In this document: positions 21,324 through 33,230 of the stretch, one piece after another | How the letters are laid out: every line of letters begins with the position of its first letter | Position numbering within the stretch: the stretch's first letter is position 1 | NCBI GenBank assembly: GCA_950295325.1 | Contig: OX485804.1 | Coordinates: forward strand, 31,002,001 to 31,062,000 | Reading direction: 5' to 3' | DNA from: Polytrichum commune | Taxonomy: Eukaryota; Streptophyta; Polytrichopsida; Polytrichales; Polytrichaceae | DNA: 60,000 nt | Notes under the pieces: model-generated | What the model saw: only the letters and a program-made list of their open reading frames with translations | What the model was told of the DNA's origin: nothing | The model's database searches: none | Made by a program: the position numbers and the translations under genes

Positions 21324-22030
21324 AAATGTGGATATGAGAGACAAACAAAAAATGAGGAACTTAGAGTGTGGAACCCAATATTTGCAATATTAGGGTTTAC
21401 CATAAATGTGTAAGGAAATAAATGAGAATGTGTGTATGACTATGAGAGTGCTAGTGTGGATATAAAATATAAATCAAAAGCGAGGAATTTGGAGTATGCA
21501 ACCCCATGTCTTCACCAAATCCAATGACAAAGGTATGTTTATATATTTGTGTGAATGGAAATGTGTGTGTGTGTGAATGTAATATAAGAATGTTAGTGTG
21601 TATATGAGAAATAATCCAAAGGTTAGGGTTTGGAATGTATATCCTAATGTCTTCACCAAATGCATTGACAAAGGTATGTGTATATTTGTATGAATGAAAA
21701 TCTGTGTGTGTATGTGTGTGAATATATATGTGAGTGTAATGATAAGATTGTTAGTGTGGATATGAGAAATAATCCAAAGGTTAGGGTTTGGAATGTATAA
21801 CCTAATGTCTTCACCAAATGCATTGACAAAGGTATGTGTATATTTGTATGAATGAAAATCTGTGTGTGTATGTGTGTGAATATATATGTGAGTGTAATGA
21901 TAAGATTGTTAGTGTGGATATGAGAAATAATCCAAATGTTAGGGTTTGGAATGTATAACCTAATGTCTTCACCAAATGCATTGACAAATGTATGTGTATA
22001 TTTGTATGAATGAAAATCTCTGTGTGTGTA
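21324..22030 (+). repeat. ~158-bp minisatellite inside the CACTA element
   Basis: TAATCCAAAGGTTAGGGTTT recurs at 21612, 21770 and (one change) 21928, spaced exactly 158 bp. More diverged units lie at about 21470 and 21330. Units include GTGTGTGTATGTGTGTGAATA and a TTAGGGTTT telomere-like word. The last two spacings are nearly identical in sequence, so that part expanded recently. Confidence 0.93.
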
Positions 22031-22035
22031 TGTGA

Positions 22036-22215
22036 AAGAAGGGACCTAAACCAAAGCGTATACGTCTGAATGAAGACGAGAAATTAACTTTGGAGGCCGG
22101 TGCAATGCTGCAGAAAGGTTACGTTCTCACGAAAGGGGGTTGCATTATTTTGAGTGTTTATGCTAAGTTATATTTTTATGTAAACATAACTCCACATGGT
22201 GAAGTATCACTGTAG
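22036..22215 (+). pseudogene. exon-like segment A in the CACTA element
   Basis: A stop-free stretch following an AG encodes a basic peptide: KKGPKPKRIRLNEDEKLTLE, then AGAMLQKGYVLTKGG, ending at a TAG at 22213. The KPKRIR stretch could be a nuclear-localisation or DNA-binding tail. It may be one exon of a TnpA-like accessory protein; no family signature is visible. Confidence 0.4.
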
Positions 22216-23640
22216 CCAATATGCAATAATAGCCATTGTCGTATTTTTTTACTACCCGTAGTCATTGACGCTTACTACGTATAGTTATTAGCCTGCAACA
22301 TAGTTGTCATATATTACTAGAAGCAGTAATGTGATAGCCATAAAGCCGTGGAGTGTTTAGACATTAGAGATGGATTTCAAGAGATATACATTTATGTAAG
22401 AAGTAGTGCATACTAAGAACCAGCTGTAGGAAATTCTAAAACTAGGAAATTCTAAAACTTTCGGCCATGTTCGGTAAAACTAACATTAATGTCCTTCTCT
22501 ACATTAGTTTACAATGCATTAATTAATGTAAGGCTAAAATGGTTGAATAAACATTGCAGAGAAATTGAGGTCTAGCCCATCAAAAAATGGCTCGAAGAAA
22601 ATGGAGAAAGGAGACAAAAAATTGATGGATAAGCGTCGGGGTGATAAACCTCCCATTGCCACGAAGGGGAGGTTACAATTGGCCAAGCAAAGGGCCATTT
22701 CATTCTTTGGGCAGGTGACTGGGTAAGGTTGTGTGCGGATACGTGAGTGTGGAGTGGATTTGTAGACCTATATTGATTTTTAGATATTGACCCCTTTGGA
22801 GTTTAGTGCTTACCATTGTTAGTAGCGATTTGTGAAACATTCATGACATACTATTGTATAAATATGATTTGGTTTTTTAACATCATTATCATGTTTGTGT
22901 GACTGCATTTTGTAGGTGACTGTATTTTGTATGATAAGTGGAAATATATGGTGCATGCCACAAGCATATGACCTTATTGAGTCATCCTCATGTTACTAGT
23001 TGCAGTAAACGCAATCATTTGCATCATAAACATGACACTTAGCAAAGTGAATATGAAGTTAACTACTAATAATAAACCCTAAAGATATATGAAAACCATA
23101 TGACCTCACAACATAGGGAAAACACCAAAGTTTGTTGTCAACATTACTTTACATAGTAAAGTAGATATCATTTCATCAAGTAAGAAATATATGTCATTTC
23201 CATATTTATTCACTTCTACCAGTCACAGACGTTTACTACGCAAAGTTATTGTCTAGTATGACCAGTGGCAATATAATGTGTATGCCAGGAACATATCACT
23301 ATGTCAAGTGAACCCCATGTTATTCGATACAGTAAACGCAATCATTTGCATTAAATATATATGACTTGGCAAAGTCATATACACTTCACTACTAGTAATA
23401 CATAACAAAGACATACGACAACCACATGACCTCACAACGTAGGCCAGAAATCACTGGTTGATGTAAACATTACTCCACTCAGTGAAGTAGATATCACGAC
23501 ATGTAGTAAAAAAAATATGCATTTGTTGTATTTATTTACTATTAGCAGTCAGAGACGCTTACTACGTAACGTTATTGACTTCTCGCTTTGTTGTCCGCAA
23601 TTACGGGAAACAGTAATGTGTGAAAATTAATTCAACTAAT
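22150..23640 (+). repeat. ~327-bp repeats inside the CACTA element
   Basis: CAGTAAACGCAATCATTTGCAT occurs at 23003 and 23330, and a (C/T)TTACTACG(T/C) word at 23231 and 23558. Both are 327 bp apart. A partial third copy lies around 22180-22330. The repeats include GTGAAGTAGATATCA and TTCACTACTA words like those at the element's ends, so they may be amplified binding arrays. Confidence 0.8.
22559..22726 (+). pseudogene. exon-like segment B in the CACTA element
   Basis: Starts after an acceptor-like GCAG at 22558-22559. Encodes about 54 residues rich in Lys, Arg and Ser (SPSKNGSKKMEKGDKKLMDK, later KGRLQLAKQRAISFFGQ) before TAA at 22724; a donor-like CAG|GTGACT lies just before the end. Strongly basic, so a nucleic-acid-binding role is plausible, but this is inference. 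Probably from the same dead gene as segment A. Confidence 0.4.
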
Positions 23641-24079
23641 CATCGTCACGATGAAACTTATTTGTTTCAATCAAGTTGTTAACATTGACTAGTAATTTGG
23701 AATGTATATATATGCATTTTACATGTTATGACTCTGTGTAGTGAAGTGCAAACACCATACATAACTGGTGCCAGTGCCATGAGTCCACTAGGCCTAGTTA
23801 TATGAACGTGTGTCTTATCTTACTTATATTGACGAGGTGTAGTGAAGTAGGACACAACTTTAAGAAGTAAAGCACTGGAGCACCCCAAACTTCACTGCCA
23901 TTGGGAACGTGTCCATTGGGAACGTCCTGTCCGACATGACTATGACCACACTTTACTTCTTGTCTGAAGCGACTGGTCGTTTTCCACGTCAATAAAGTCT
24001 GGGTTTTTTCACTTGTAGAAGTTGAAAAACCCAGTTGTAAAAGACGTGTTCTGTTGTAGTGGATTGAGTCTGGCAAAGG

Positions 24080-24700
24080 TTGAGCGTATCAATGTTGAAG
24101 AAAGAGAGGAAGTTACTTTGGCTATTGGCCAAGATTCATAACATCCTAGAGATACTTTAAAGAGGGAAACGTCTAAAGTATGAACCAACGATGAAGGTTG
24201 TGTAGTAACAAGGAAGTATGGGAGGCAATAGTATGAGAGAGGCTAGAGAGCGGCGAAACATCTCTTCCAAGAAGGAACTTGACGGATGCCAAGAGCATGT
24301 CGAAAAGAAGGCAAAATAGAGGTAATGTCAGTAAGAAGTATGAGAGGCAATAAGCTTAGAATGAGACACTTAGCCTAAGAGAGGTAAGTGCAGGCAATTA
24401 GCCAAGTAAGGAAAGATAGGAGCACTAATCTTGAGGGAATAATTGAGAGAACAGTGAGCGATGATCGGTAGCCAAATAAGATGGCAATAGGCTTCTAAAA
24501 GCAAGAGAGAGTTAGAGAGATCCTAAGAGGCCCTAGCCTAAGAGTGGACGAGGCAGGGCTAGGTTGCCAAAACCAGGCATGATAGAGAAAGATGTAGAAA
24601 CTTGAGATGGGTAACGTTTGGGGAGGATAAGCGTTTGGTAGGCCATAGCCAAGACATATGTCTCAGTTCCACAAGATACTAGTCAAACAGAGCATTAGTC
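24080..24700. other. purine-rich strand tract
   Basis: The plus strand is strongly enriched in A and G (AGAGAGG, AAGGAAG and similar words) over about 600 bases just right of the CACTA element. No coding frame; the complementary pyrimidine-rich strand could be an untranslated or LTR-like region. Confidence 0.5.
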
Positions 24701-24910
24701 TTTTACAGAGAGGAAGGATGATGATCTATGTCCATGACATTGGAAGGGTTAGAAGCAGGCTATAGGCGGCAATCACTCAGTTGCAGTACATGCAATTATG
24801 ACAGTCACTCAACTTACTCTAATTACTCAAGCAATAATTTGGCAATGAGTTCATTGGACCGAGTGCACTGCACAAGCGTAGGCACAACCATAGTCAATTG
24901 TCTTGCATAA

Positions 24911-27535
24911 TATCCCATTTTAATCTCTTTACCAAAGCCAAGACCTCTTTGGTGTTGTCGGTAGTCTTCAATTAATTAACCCTTTTCAATGAAACTTGAA
25001 AATGACAATGTTGTCATCTTTATAGGATTTTTCTTGTTTCCTTTAATTATACGGTCTGACTATGGTCTTTTACATGGTCTTGGCCAAGGTAGCTGTTGTA
25101 TCCATCAATTGCATCCATAGGCCAAACCACATATGCGGATTAACATATCACGTTATAATTTGCTTCTTTACTTGACTATTTGATTTCATACTCTCATTCT
25201 CTAGAGTATTAACACACTCTGGAGCTCTATTTTAGCCATCTCAAGATTACTGATTGATTTCTTTACTTGTTGACTTTATGATTCATTCAAAGTTATTACT
25301 TAAGTTTGGGAGATTAGTACAATATAGTCAATAAATAGAAAATACTTACTACAACCCCCGTCTTTAAAACCCCTCGCATGCTCATACTTCACGTGAACAC
25401 TTCGCAATTAATAGTCTTGATTTTGTTGACCTTCTAGCTACCATCCTGCCAAAGGTTAGGGGGACCATAATTCGGGTAGTCTGAAATCTTACTCTCCATA
25501 CCATAGCCTCTTTGGATCCTCTTCGGGACATTCAAGAATTTCCATTCTCACATACTTGATCAATTATGAACTTGAGATTTCTTGAAGCTATAACAACTGC
25601 TTATCACCACACTTTTGGAATTTACTTATTGGGAATTATCATTTAATTTCATTGGAAGCTTTTTGTATTGAATGTCAAATCAACAATTCCTTGTATTATT
25701 TCAATCATAAAATACATTGGAATTACAACACTGCTTGGTTGTGAATTTCCCAAATTTTGCCATTAACTTTTTGATTGGCAATGAGGAATCGCTCCTCTCC
25801 CCCTCTTATACATTTGTAAAATCAACGTACTTACATGGTTATGCTTCAAGAAAAGCTAAGTAATGTGATTATGTACTCAGATAATAGTTCACACAATTAT
25901 TGTTTTGTTATGTATTTGGAATACATAGTCAATCAATGTAGAAATTTTGATGTTGATTGTTTCATAAAAAAATTGGATTATTTACCTTTCAGGAAGTTGT
26001 TTGGGTGAATGGAAGTAGATGATAATCTTACTCTGAGAAGGTCCAAATGGTAGATTTGAATTGTTTGGGATTATTATTTTTCTTGATTGGTTCCAAGAAT
26101 CTTGCCTAGGCCAAGGTTTGTCCATAAATATGAATCTTTGATTTTGGGAACTTGAATCGATAAATTTTTACTATATGACCCCATGAGGTTGAGGGAGTAA
26201 AATTGAGAACAAGTGAATGAATCTTGAGGTGAAGCATTGTAAAAACAAGTGATGGATAAGAGAATAGAAGTAGATCAATTGCTTGTGGTATTAATTGAGA
26301 CCATAGTGTGAGTGTTGTGGTGAGAAGCCCAAAAGTCTTCTTGTCTAATCCTTTGGGTAGCCCACATGAGACGGAAAGATCTCTCAAATGACTATTGACT
26401 TTAGAGGAAATGAGTAAGACACAAAGGAAATTCACAACTATGGGTAGAGTGTTGGTATGAATAGGTTCACATATCTAATTGCGAATCATGTTGTCACTGT
26501 GATTTTGGGGAATAATTAGACTTTATATCGTGGTAAAAAAATACTCATTAATCGCGGTCCCTGGTTTTGTATCATTGTACTTGGATGGCGAATATACAAA
26601 TGTAGTGAATTTGTAAACATAATATAATTAGATAAATGTAATGGAAATCAAGGGAATGCGATTGAATGAACCAAGACCATAGCGTTTTGACATTGATCAT
26701 GGTGTGGCCTATTGACTTATGATGTGGGTACTCATTACTAGGGATTCAAGCTAAGATAGAAAGACCTTTGTTTGGCATCCAAATTAAATTAATTAATCCA
26801 AATTAAATTAATTTCTATAATACTAACAACTTTGAAAGGGTGACTGTCATGCCAATTCAAGTTACTCCAAAAAGGTTAATTAACATGAGACAACTGACTT
26901 CACCAAAGTGTCCTTGGCTTTGGTAAAGAGACAAAAATGGGAAACTTTATGCAAGAGTATTGACAATGGTTGTGCCTATGCTTGCGCACCACACAAGGTC
27001 CAAATCAATTGAAGTCATTGTTGGATTATTGACTGGTTGAAATAGTGGGAGTAGAGTGACAACCACAAATGCATTTAATGTGTTCTAGAGACTTTCAATA
27101 TATGAATGAATTATGAGTACAAATCTAGAATAACTTGAATTTAACTTGTGTTTGTCCTATTTAAACCTATATGAGACACCTAAATAATAACAAATCACCT
27201 TTTAAGTCTTCCCAAAGTGTTTCCCTAAGTTGATTTCCTATCCAAAATCTAAATTATAACACACACCTCATAACATTGTTAAACACACTTGTGCCAAGAT
27301 ATTAGCAAGCACACTTAAACGCCAAGTGTCATGGGGTGGCACCGATGGTGAAGTTGTTGATCATTAGTGTAACCTTTGCACCCATACATAGAATTATTAA
27401 TGGTTTAAGACTAATATGATGTGTAGTTGGTTTTACCGACTTTGTAGTGTGGTCCTTGTTGTACCTCCACAATACCCCTTAATAAGCTCTTACTTAGTTG
27501 GTGCATGTAGTCACACCCGTGCACATATGGTACGT
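24911..27535. other. no gene recognised
   Basis: AT-rich. A 109-codon open frame on the minus strand (26106-26435) has no recognisable domain. AAATTAAATTAATT words are locally duplicated near 26780-26815. Confidence 0.45.
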
Positions 27536-27612
27536 AGATGGGGTATGCAAGTGGATAGGTGGGTGGGTATATAGGTAGGTAGATGTGTAGGTGGGTAGGT
27601 TGGTGGGGAGGT
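27536..27612 (+). repeat. degenerate (GTAGGTGG)n
   Basis: Loose tandem GTGGGTAGGT/GTAGATG units. Confidence 0.8.
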
Positions 27613-29239
27613 CACACAATAGCTATAGAATACTCAATGCAAAAGTATGTTAGGTATGTTTCACTATGTGGACATCTCAACTTTGCAAACAATTTGGGCC
27701 ATTGGATCAACTTAAGATGGCTTATTCATTTAGACATTGTCATTTCAAGTTTTACAATTAGAGTAGAGATGTAAAAGTTATAAAAAGTTAAAGTGGATAC
27801 TCTCTAACTCTTTGAAAGGGCACATAGGCCGGGCAATGGCTTGCCCAAATGTGTCTAGAATTGAACCTAAGATGACATCTATGTTTTCAGCACGTCATCC
27901 AATCTCATTACAACCCATTCTAATATAATGACCTCACACCACTTAAACATAACGTATAATCAAACCGCATAAAATCCACACATGTTAGAAAAATGCTTAT
28001 GTGTTATGTATGCATACCCATGAAAAAATATATGTGATTATTTATTAAAATAAAATGGAATGAAGAAATATTAAAATAAAAATAAAAATCCCTCCCCATA
28101 TTGCCTTCCCTTCCCATCCCCTTTACCTCCCTCTTGAAACCCTCCCCTCTTTGTTCAACTAGTTTGCAAATGTATGAGAATAATAACATGCACATATCAT
28201 ACATTTCAAGCACTTAGTAACATCTTAGGCCACCAACACTCTAAAACGTCAATGTGCACCCAAATTGAACCAAATTGCACATGTATAAGATGATCAACAT
28301 TAAAACATTATACATTGAAGTACTTAATGCATTTCTACACCCAAAGTGATTAACCAACCCACTTAAACAAAAATGTACACCAAATTGACCATCATTGCTT
28401 GATAAGAACACTCATACAATCATACTTACAAGTACAAATAGGTAAGGAGGGAGGTTGGCCTTTGCATTAACAAAATTGCAAAAAGGGTCCAATTGTGGTT
28501 ACAACATTTGATGCTACTATTAGGTATCAAAATCTCCATCTCCTACTATTCAAACTCAACTCTAAGTTCTATACCATTGGAATTCCACTCCTCCCACTCA
28601 TGAATCAAAAACCTCAACACTAGGGAAATCGACAAGATTGAGTTGCCTTTGGAAACACATATCCACTACAAACCCCAAATGAGATTATTTGCAAGCCACC
28701 TTCAAGCATCACCTCCAAAACTTGATATTTGATACCAAAATTTCTTAAACTCCTCTACAATCGAAAAGTGGCACCATCAATCGGCGCTACAAGGAAAAGG
28801 AGGCTACAAAGTACAAGCTGAAAAAGCAAGAGGGTGGCGACCAGAGGGGTGGAGGATGGAGGAAAAAGTGGTAGCACCATGTCAGCCCTAAACCTCCACC
28901 CCTTATGAGTCGTAGTCCGGGTGAAAGCCTATGGCTTACATATGCTCAAGTAATCTCACTTCGCCCTTGGGACTTAGCCCCAATGTACCAACACAATGAA
29001 TGTTCCTCACCCAATTTTATTCAGAAAGACAGACAGTTGCAAGCATTAACAAATGCTCTTCCCTACACTAGTAACACACCACGATAACACCTACTGAGCC
29101 TTTCCACCTAGCCTAAGCACTCCCTAAACAAATTCAAATCCAATACTTAGTGTAAACAGTTGTGCTTCCACTCCTTCTCACTAACCCTCACCTACTTACT
29201 TCACCTACCAATCACTAAGCCCTACCCAAAAGACCTACC
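27613..29239. other. no gene recognised
   Basis: AT-rich to about 28750, then more balanced composition. Only short open frames without recognisable domains. Confidence 0.45.
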
Positions 29240-30487
29240 ATCAATAATCCATGGACTCGGCCTCTGATTAATTCTAGTGGTTGCTCTTGAACTTGATTGG
29301 CCACGGCATAGTGCTCCTGGAGTCCCAGTGCCTTCAGCTCATGTGCTTGAGATTTCGGTAAAGACTACCACAAGTTACCCCGCTCCAGCAGCCTCCTTGC
29401 TGACTGAATTGCTAGCCCTCACACCATTTCTCAACCTTGTATATGGCATCGAGAGCCCTCATGGCATTTTCCTTAGTCTCCTCTGGTCCATCCAGGCATG
29501 CACTTGGCACGAGCATCGGTCCAACCTCAATGTCGTAATCCTTCTCACAGGGCAATCTCCTCAGAAGCCAACTGCATGGAAATCACCCCTCTGTAGACGC
29601 TTCTGTCTGCATGGGTGGCAAACTTTTGAGGCTTGAAGGTCGAGCTGATCCGAGAGGGGGAATGAGGATAACAGGAGATTCTCGCAGTTGCATTGTGGGG
29701 CTAGCCCTGCTGTGGACGTCGACCCAGCTTTTGCCAAGCTTCTGTGAATGTTGTTGGTCGCCTTCACCTGGGTTTCCACAACCTGCAAGCTCCGTTCTCC
29801 TCTGTCCACATTGTGAATCGCCACCGGCGAGTAATCACACTTCACTTGCCACCAATTGCTGCCTTCCCACTCCTCAGCTTGTGATAGCCACTTCGACGAT
29901 GCATACAACTCCCTGATTTCCCACCTGCGCCCAACAATCCGACAACCAACTCCTTCCTTCTCTCTATACAGCGCCTCGATTCTCGGCACCCACTACATTC
30001 CACCCCACTTCAACTCTGTAATGCAGACTAAACCACTGGTAGTCTTCCGAGCGATGTCGAGAGCTACAAATAACAGCAAAAACAACAACAGAGGCGATTT
30101 TATGAATTAGCACATTCATGTCAATTTCTCCACCCTTCACACCATTCTTGCAATCAGGTAGCCTTGTCCTCTTGCCAAAATTCCATCCAGGTTCTGTGAG
30201 CTCCTTCCCGACCTTGTTCGCTGGAATCGGCTTAGCAGGTTCTCCTCGAAAACCCAGCGCTACTCTGGGGCTCCTTTCCGACGACCAGTGCTTCCATGAA
30301 GCCCAAACTCCAGCTCCGAGCTCAGACCACACTCGGCAGGGCCCCCAGTCACAACTCGCGCCGAGAGAGAGCAAAATCTCTTCGCCGACCAGGGCTCCGC
30401 CCAACATCGCCGTGCAGCCTCTCTGCTCTGTTCTCCCCTGTCCTCTTTAGTGAGAGCCGCTGCCTCCAGCTGCTCCGACCCCCTCAA
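29240..30487 (-). pseudogene. GC-rich decayed multi-exon locus, unidentified
   Basis: This block is GC- and CpG-richer than its surroundings. On the minus strand one frame from 30487 runs with a single stop through FEENLLSRFQRTRSGRSS to GQGYLIARM, followed by a GTGTGA donor-like site. A good acceptor (TTTTTGCTGTTATTTGTAG) lies near 30060. It is followed by LDIARKTTSGLVCITELKWG and, after one TAG, VPRIEALYREKEGVGCRIVG to about 29700. Further blocks then continue in shifting frames (EKDYDIEVGPMLVPSACLDG; LLERGNL; SQAHELKALGLQEHYAVANQ). Few stops per block, protein-like composition and splice-like junctions suggest a dead cellular gene. I do not recognise the family. Confidence 0.4.
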
Positions 30488-30559
30488 GCCCTAACTACTT
30501 TTCAGCTGACATTCCTAATTCCGGTTGGCTCCTTCCGAAAGCCTTCCTTGACCTTTTGC

Positions 30560-31544
30560 ACCATTAGCCTAAGACTCTCCTAACCCGTAATTAACAACTT
30601 AATTTCTTTTTGGTTTTTGAACTAGGTGGTCCTAGAATTGTTCCTTAACTTAACTCTATCTAACTTTTGAAGCTTAAATACTTGTCTACTCTCAAATAAC
30701 TCAAAGCAATTACTAATCCTAAGGTTTTGTTGTTTTTAAAAGTTAACTTTAAATGTGGGCACAATATTGGGCTCACACACCACTCACCCCACTCAACTAA
30801 ACCGTAGTCAATGTGAGATATTGGATGAGAGGATAGGCTCCGCTCACGGCCCATAATGAAGCTCATTGGCTACTCCCAATAATAAAGCTTAGTGGTGGGT
30901 CCGAATTTTTAGGAAACTCCATCCAAGTGAAGTTAGTTGGCACCACCTCTTACCCACAAAGAGTGGAGTTGGCACCTTACAAGGCAAAACTCCAACTTCT
31001 TAAACATGCGTGTGTAAATCAATTCACTTCATTACAACAAAGTGGCTCCTTGTAGCCGGGGGAAAAAGGTTGCTCAAAGGTAAGTGGGTCTTAAGAAAAC
31101 ACTTTTAGCTCTACACCCACATCTTGTAGGACACAAAAAAAAAACATGTAAGTAGTTTGAGATGACTAGCAAATCCAAATTGTGCATGTGGAAATTTTCC
31201 TCATGATTTTTGGAGCTCACAGAAAATCTTCTTTGATGTCGAAGCAAAGATTCTCTTTCTTATCAAATGACAATATACACTTGCATGTTGACTTTAAAGC
31301 CTACAATGATTAACACATTTTGAGTGCTAGTCCAATCTCCTTACAACATGGTAGTTTTTTGGTGTTTGTTCTTAGATCCACACCTAACCATACACCACTC
31401 AAATACGGTTGTATATTGAAGACCACGTAACCGAATCAAACATGCTTACTTATTTCACATGAGCCCAATCCGTTGCTAGAGTATTGCCCCAAAATACTAT
31501 AACATTAATATGCCATATTTTTGCAGACTCGTGAATGGAAGAAC
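30560..31544. other. no gene recognised
   Basis: A ~65-bp stretch at about 31352-31418 resembles 38203-38265 (shared TGGTGTTTGTTCTT and TACACACCAATCAAATA-like words). Nothing else recognisable. Confidence 0.45.
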
Positions 31545-32460
31545 TTAAATTAAATTAATTTTCCATCATGGGCAGGAAGAGTCCAGGATGCCAAAAGGCT
31601 ACTTGGACTGAAAGTAAATGAGGATGGGTTCAAACCGGATATTTCCTTAGAGTGATAGAGTGCAGTAGTTGCCATGAGAAAGAGCTCAAAGTCAATTTGA
31701 TGATCCAATTGTAAGAAAGACTTGTGGCTCCCTAATACTACATTCTTAAATATTTAAGGATATTTATCTCTTAGGGGGTTATATAAGGGAAACTCCAACA
31801 TAAAGTCCGCCTTGTTTTCGACTCCATTGAAAGAGCAAAAGTGGCATAGTCTATTATCTTTAGAGATAGGGAAGGTTGACCACCATCCAATTTCAATTGC
31901 AACTCTATGGTTCGCGGTGGGGTAAGCAACAATGCTCTTGCGTTGTGGTGGTGTCAATGGTTGCTTCAAGTACAATTCACATTCGTATTTGGGAAATTCC
32001 TTGAGGTGGAGTTCCACTCTTTAGCAAGAAAGGCCTCCTTGACATTATTTGATGCGATTTTTGATGTTGTTGGGTGGTCGTGGATTTCCCAATGAAGTGG
32101 ACCACATGATGCCTTCCACATGGTTGTTGATTTATGCTAGGTGTTAAATCCTTGTTCGGTCAGATGTCAATGAACAAGATGTTGTTGAAAACCCATGGAG
32201 ACCTTACGAGCGAATGATTCTATGGGGAATTCTCCAAGTTTGGCCAACAAAATATGATATGTTGTTGAAGAACGTACTTTGACCTGAGACATCATATGTA
32301 TCTTCATGCCCTTCTCAAAAAGCTTCCAATGAATAATAGATTCGTATACACCAATGGCCAAAAAGGCAGGAAGCCATTGTTGCATATAAGCATGTTTATC
32401 ATCCATCCATATTGAAACATGCTCCCCATAAAAAGATTTAGTTCTTTTCATTTCAGTCAA
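31545..32460 (-). pseudogene. LINE (non-LTR retrotransposon) 3' end, C-terminus of the RT polyprotein
   Basis: On the minus strand, 32460-32167 encodes KLGEFPIESFARKVSMGFQQ and related sequence typical of the region downstream of reverse transcriptase. Further 3', 32017-31754 encodes QRKSIVAYPTANHRVAIEIG, then LCHFC and the remnant of a CxxC...HxxxxC zinc-binding motif (FMLEFPLYNPLRDKYP), with the expected His and last Cys substituted. The frame continues as HKSFLQLDHQIDFELFLMA to about 31545. LINE open reading frame 2 makes the enzyme that nicks target DNA and copies the RNA. Only the C-terminal ~290 residues remain and they are frameshifted. No poly-A tail is evident. Confidence 0.7.
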
Positions 32461-33230
32461 ATCAAAATATATGAAACATGTCCATTTGAAGTTGATTCCA
32501 AAGTCAAATCTATTGAAAAAAGAAGAAGTAACATCCTAGTTGCAGACTATTCATGGCAATTTGATGGATGAATGACATGCATGCTTGTAAGCAATAATTC
32601 CATCTCATGGAAAGAATTGGGCCTAAGTTTGGACAAGAGGGATTCATTAGATACAAGCATACCTCTCATCCATCCATGTTAAAAACATGCCCCCCCCCCC
32701 AATTACATGATTTTGCTTAGTATATTTGAAATGCACATCACCATATTAACTCACGGTCCTAATCGAAGTTGACATCACATTACTTAGCGACGTGGACCCT
32801 CACAAAATAACGATTGGGGTGTTGGGAGCTTTAGTTTGAATTTGAGTCTCCTTGTGTAACTTTTCGAGCATCCAGTTGTTATATTACGAGGACCCACAGA
32901 GAAAGAGATGAACATTGAGTAATATTATGAATTCCAATGCAATATTGTCTAATTAACAAAGAAATAACCCCTTGACCTCAATAATAATCCGTGACCTTTT
33001 TGTTGGACGAAGGAGCGGTGTCGAGGGAGATTTCTAGGCATAATCGGTTGATATCCTAGTGTTTCCAAGTCCAGCCGCTGACATGTTACGTTCTTCAATC
33101 TTTCTTTATCAAAATCGGGCATCTTCTCTAGATTCCTCTTAACTGATGTGTAATTTCCCTGAAGTCTGGGACTTCAACCGGTTATTCCTCAAATGCAACC
33201 AGCTCATGTGTAAGTAGCAGCCGGTTCTCC
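32461..33230. other. no gene recognised
   Basis: Contains a poly-C run (32690-32700). No coding frame of note. Confidence 0.5.
32690..32700. repeat. poly-C run (11 C)
   Basis: Eleven uninterrupted C following CATG. Confidence 0.95.

Larger units (their letters stand above)
18689..24061. mobile_element. CACTA (En/Spm) element, 5.4 kb, target duplication GAT
   Basis: The left terminus is CACTACTACAAAACACGTCT; the right terminus read inward is CACTACAACAGAACACGTCT; both continue TTTA, giving 22 of 24 matches. The element is flanked by GAT at 18686-18688 and 24062-24064, the 3-bp duplication made by CACTA transposases. Subterminal motifs repeat near both ends: TTGGGAACG about twice at each end (18850-18890 and 23900-23925) and TAGTGAAGTGG/TAGTGAAGTAGG several times, as expected for transposase-binding arrays. 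The interior holds a GTGTGAG-type array, a nested 2.08-kb TG...CA insertion, a 158-bp minisatellite, two exon-like segments and 327-bp repeats. No TNPD/TNP2-like transposase was found, so it appears non-autonomous. Without the nested insertion and its duplicated 5 bp it would be about 3.3 kb. Confidence 0.93.

Noticed and set aside
26106-26435. 109-codon minus-strand protein
   Set aside because: No domain, no splice or promoter context, and composition of ordinary AT-rich DNA.
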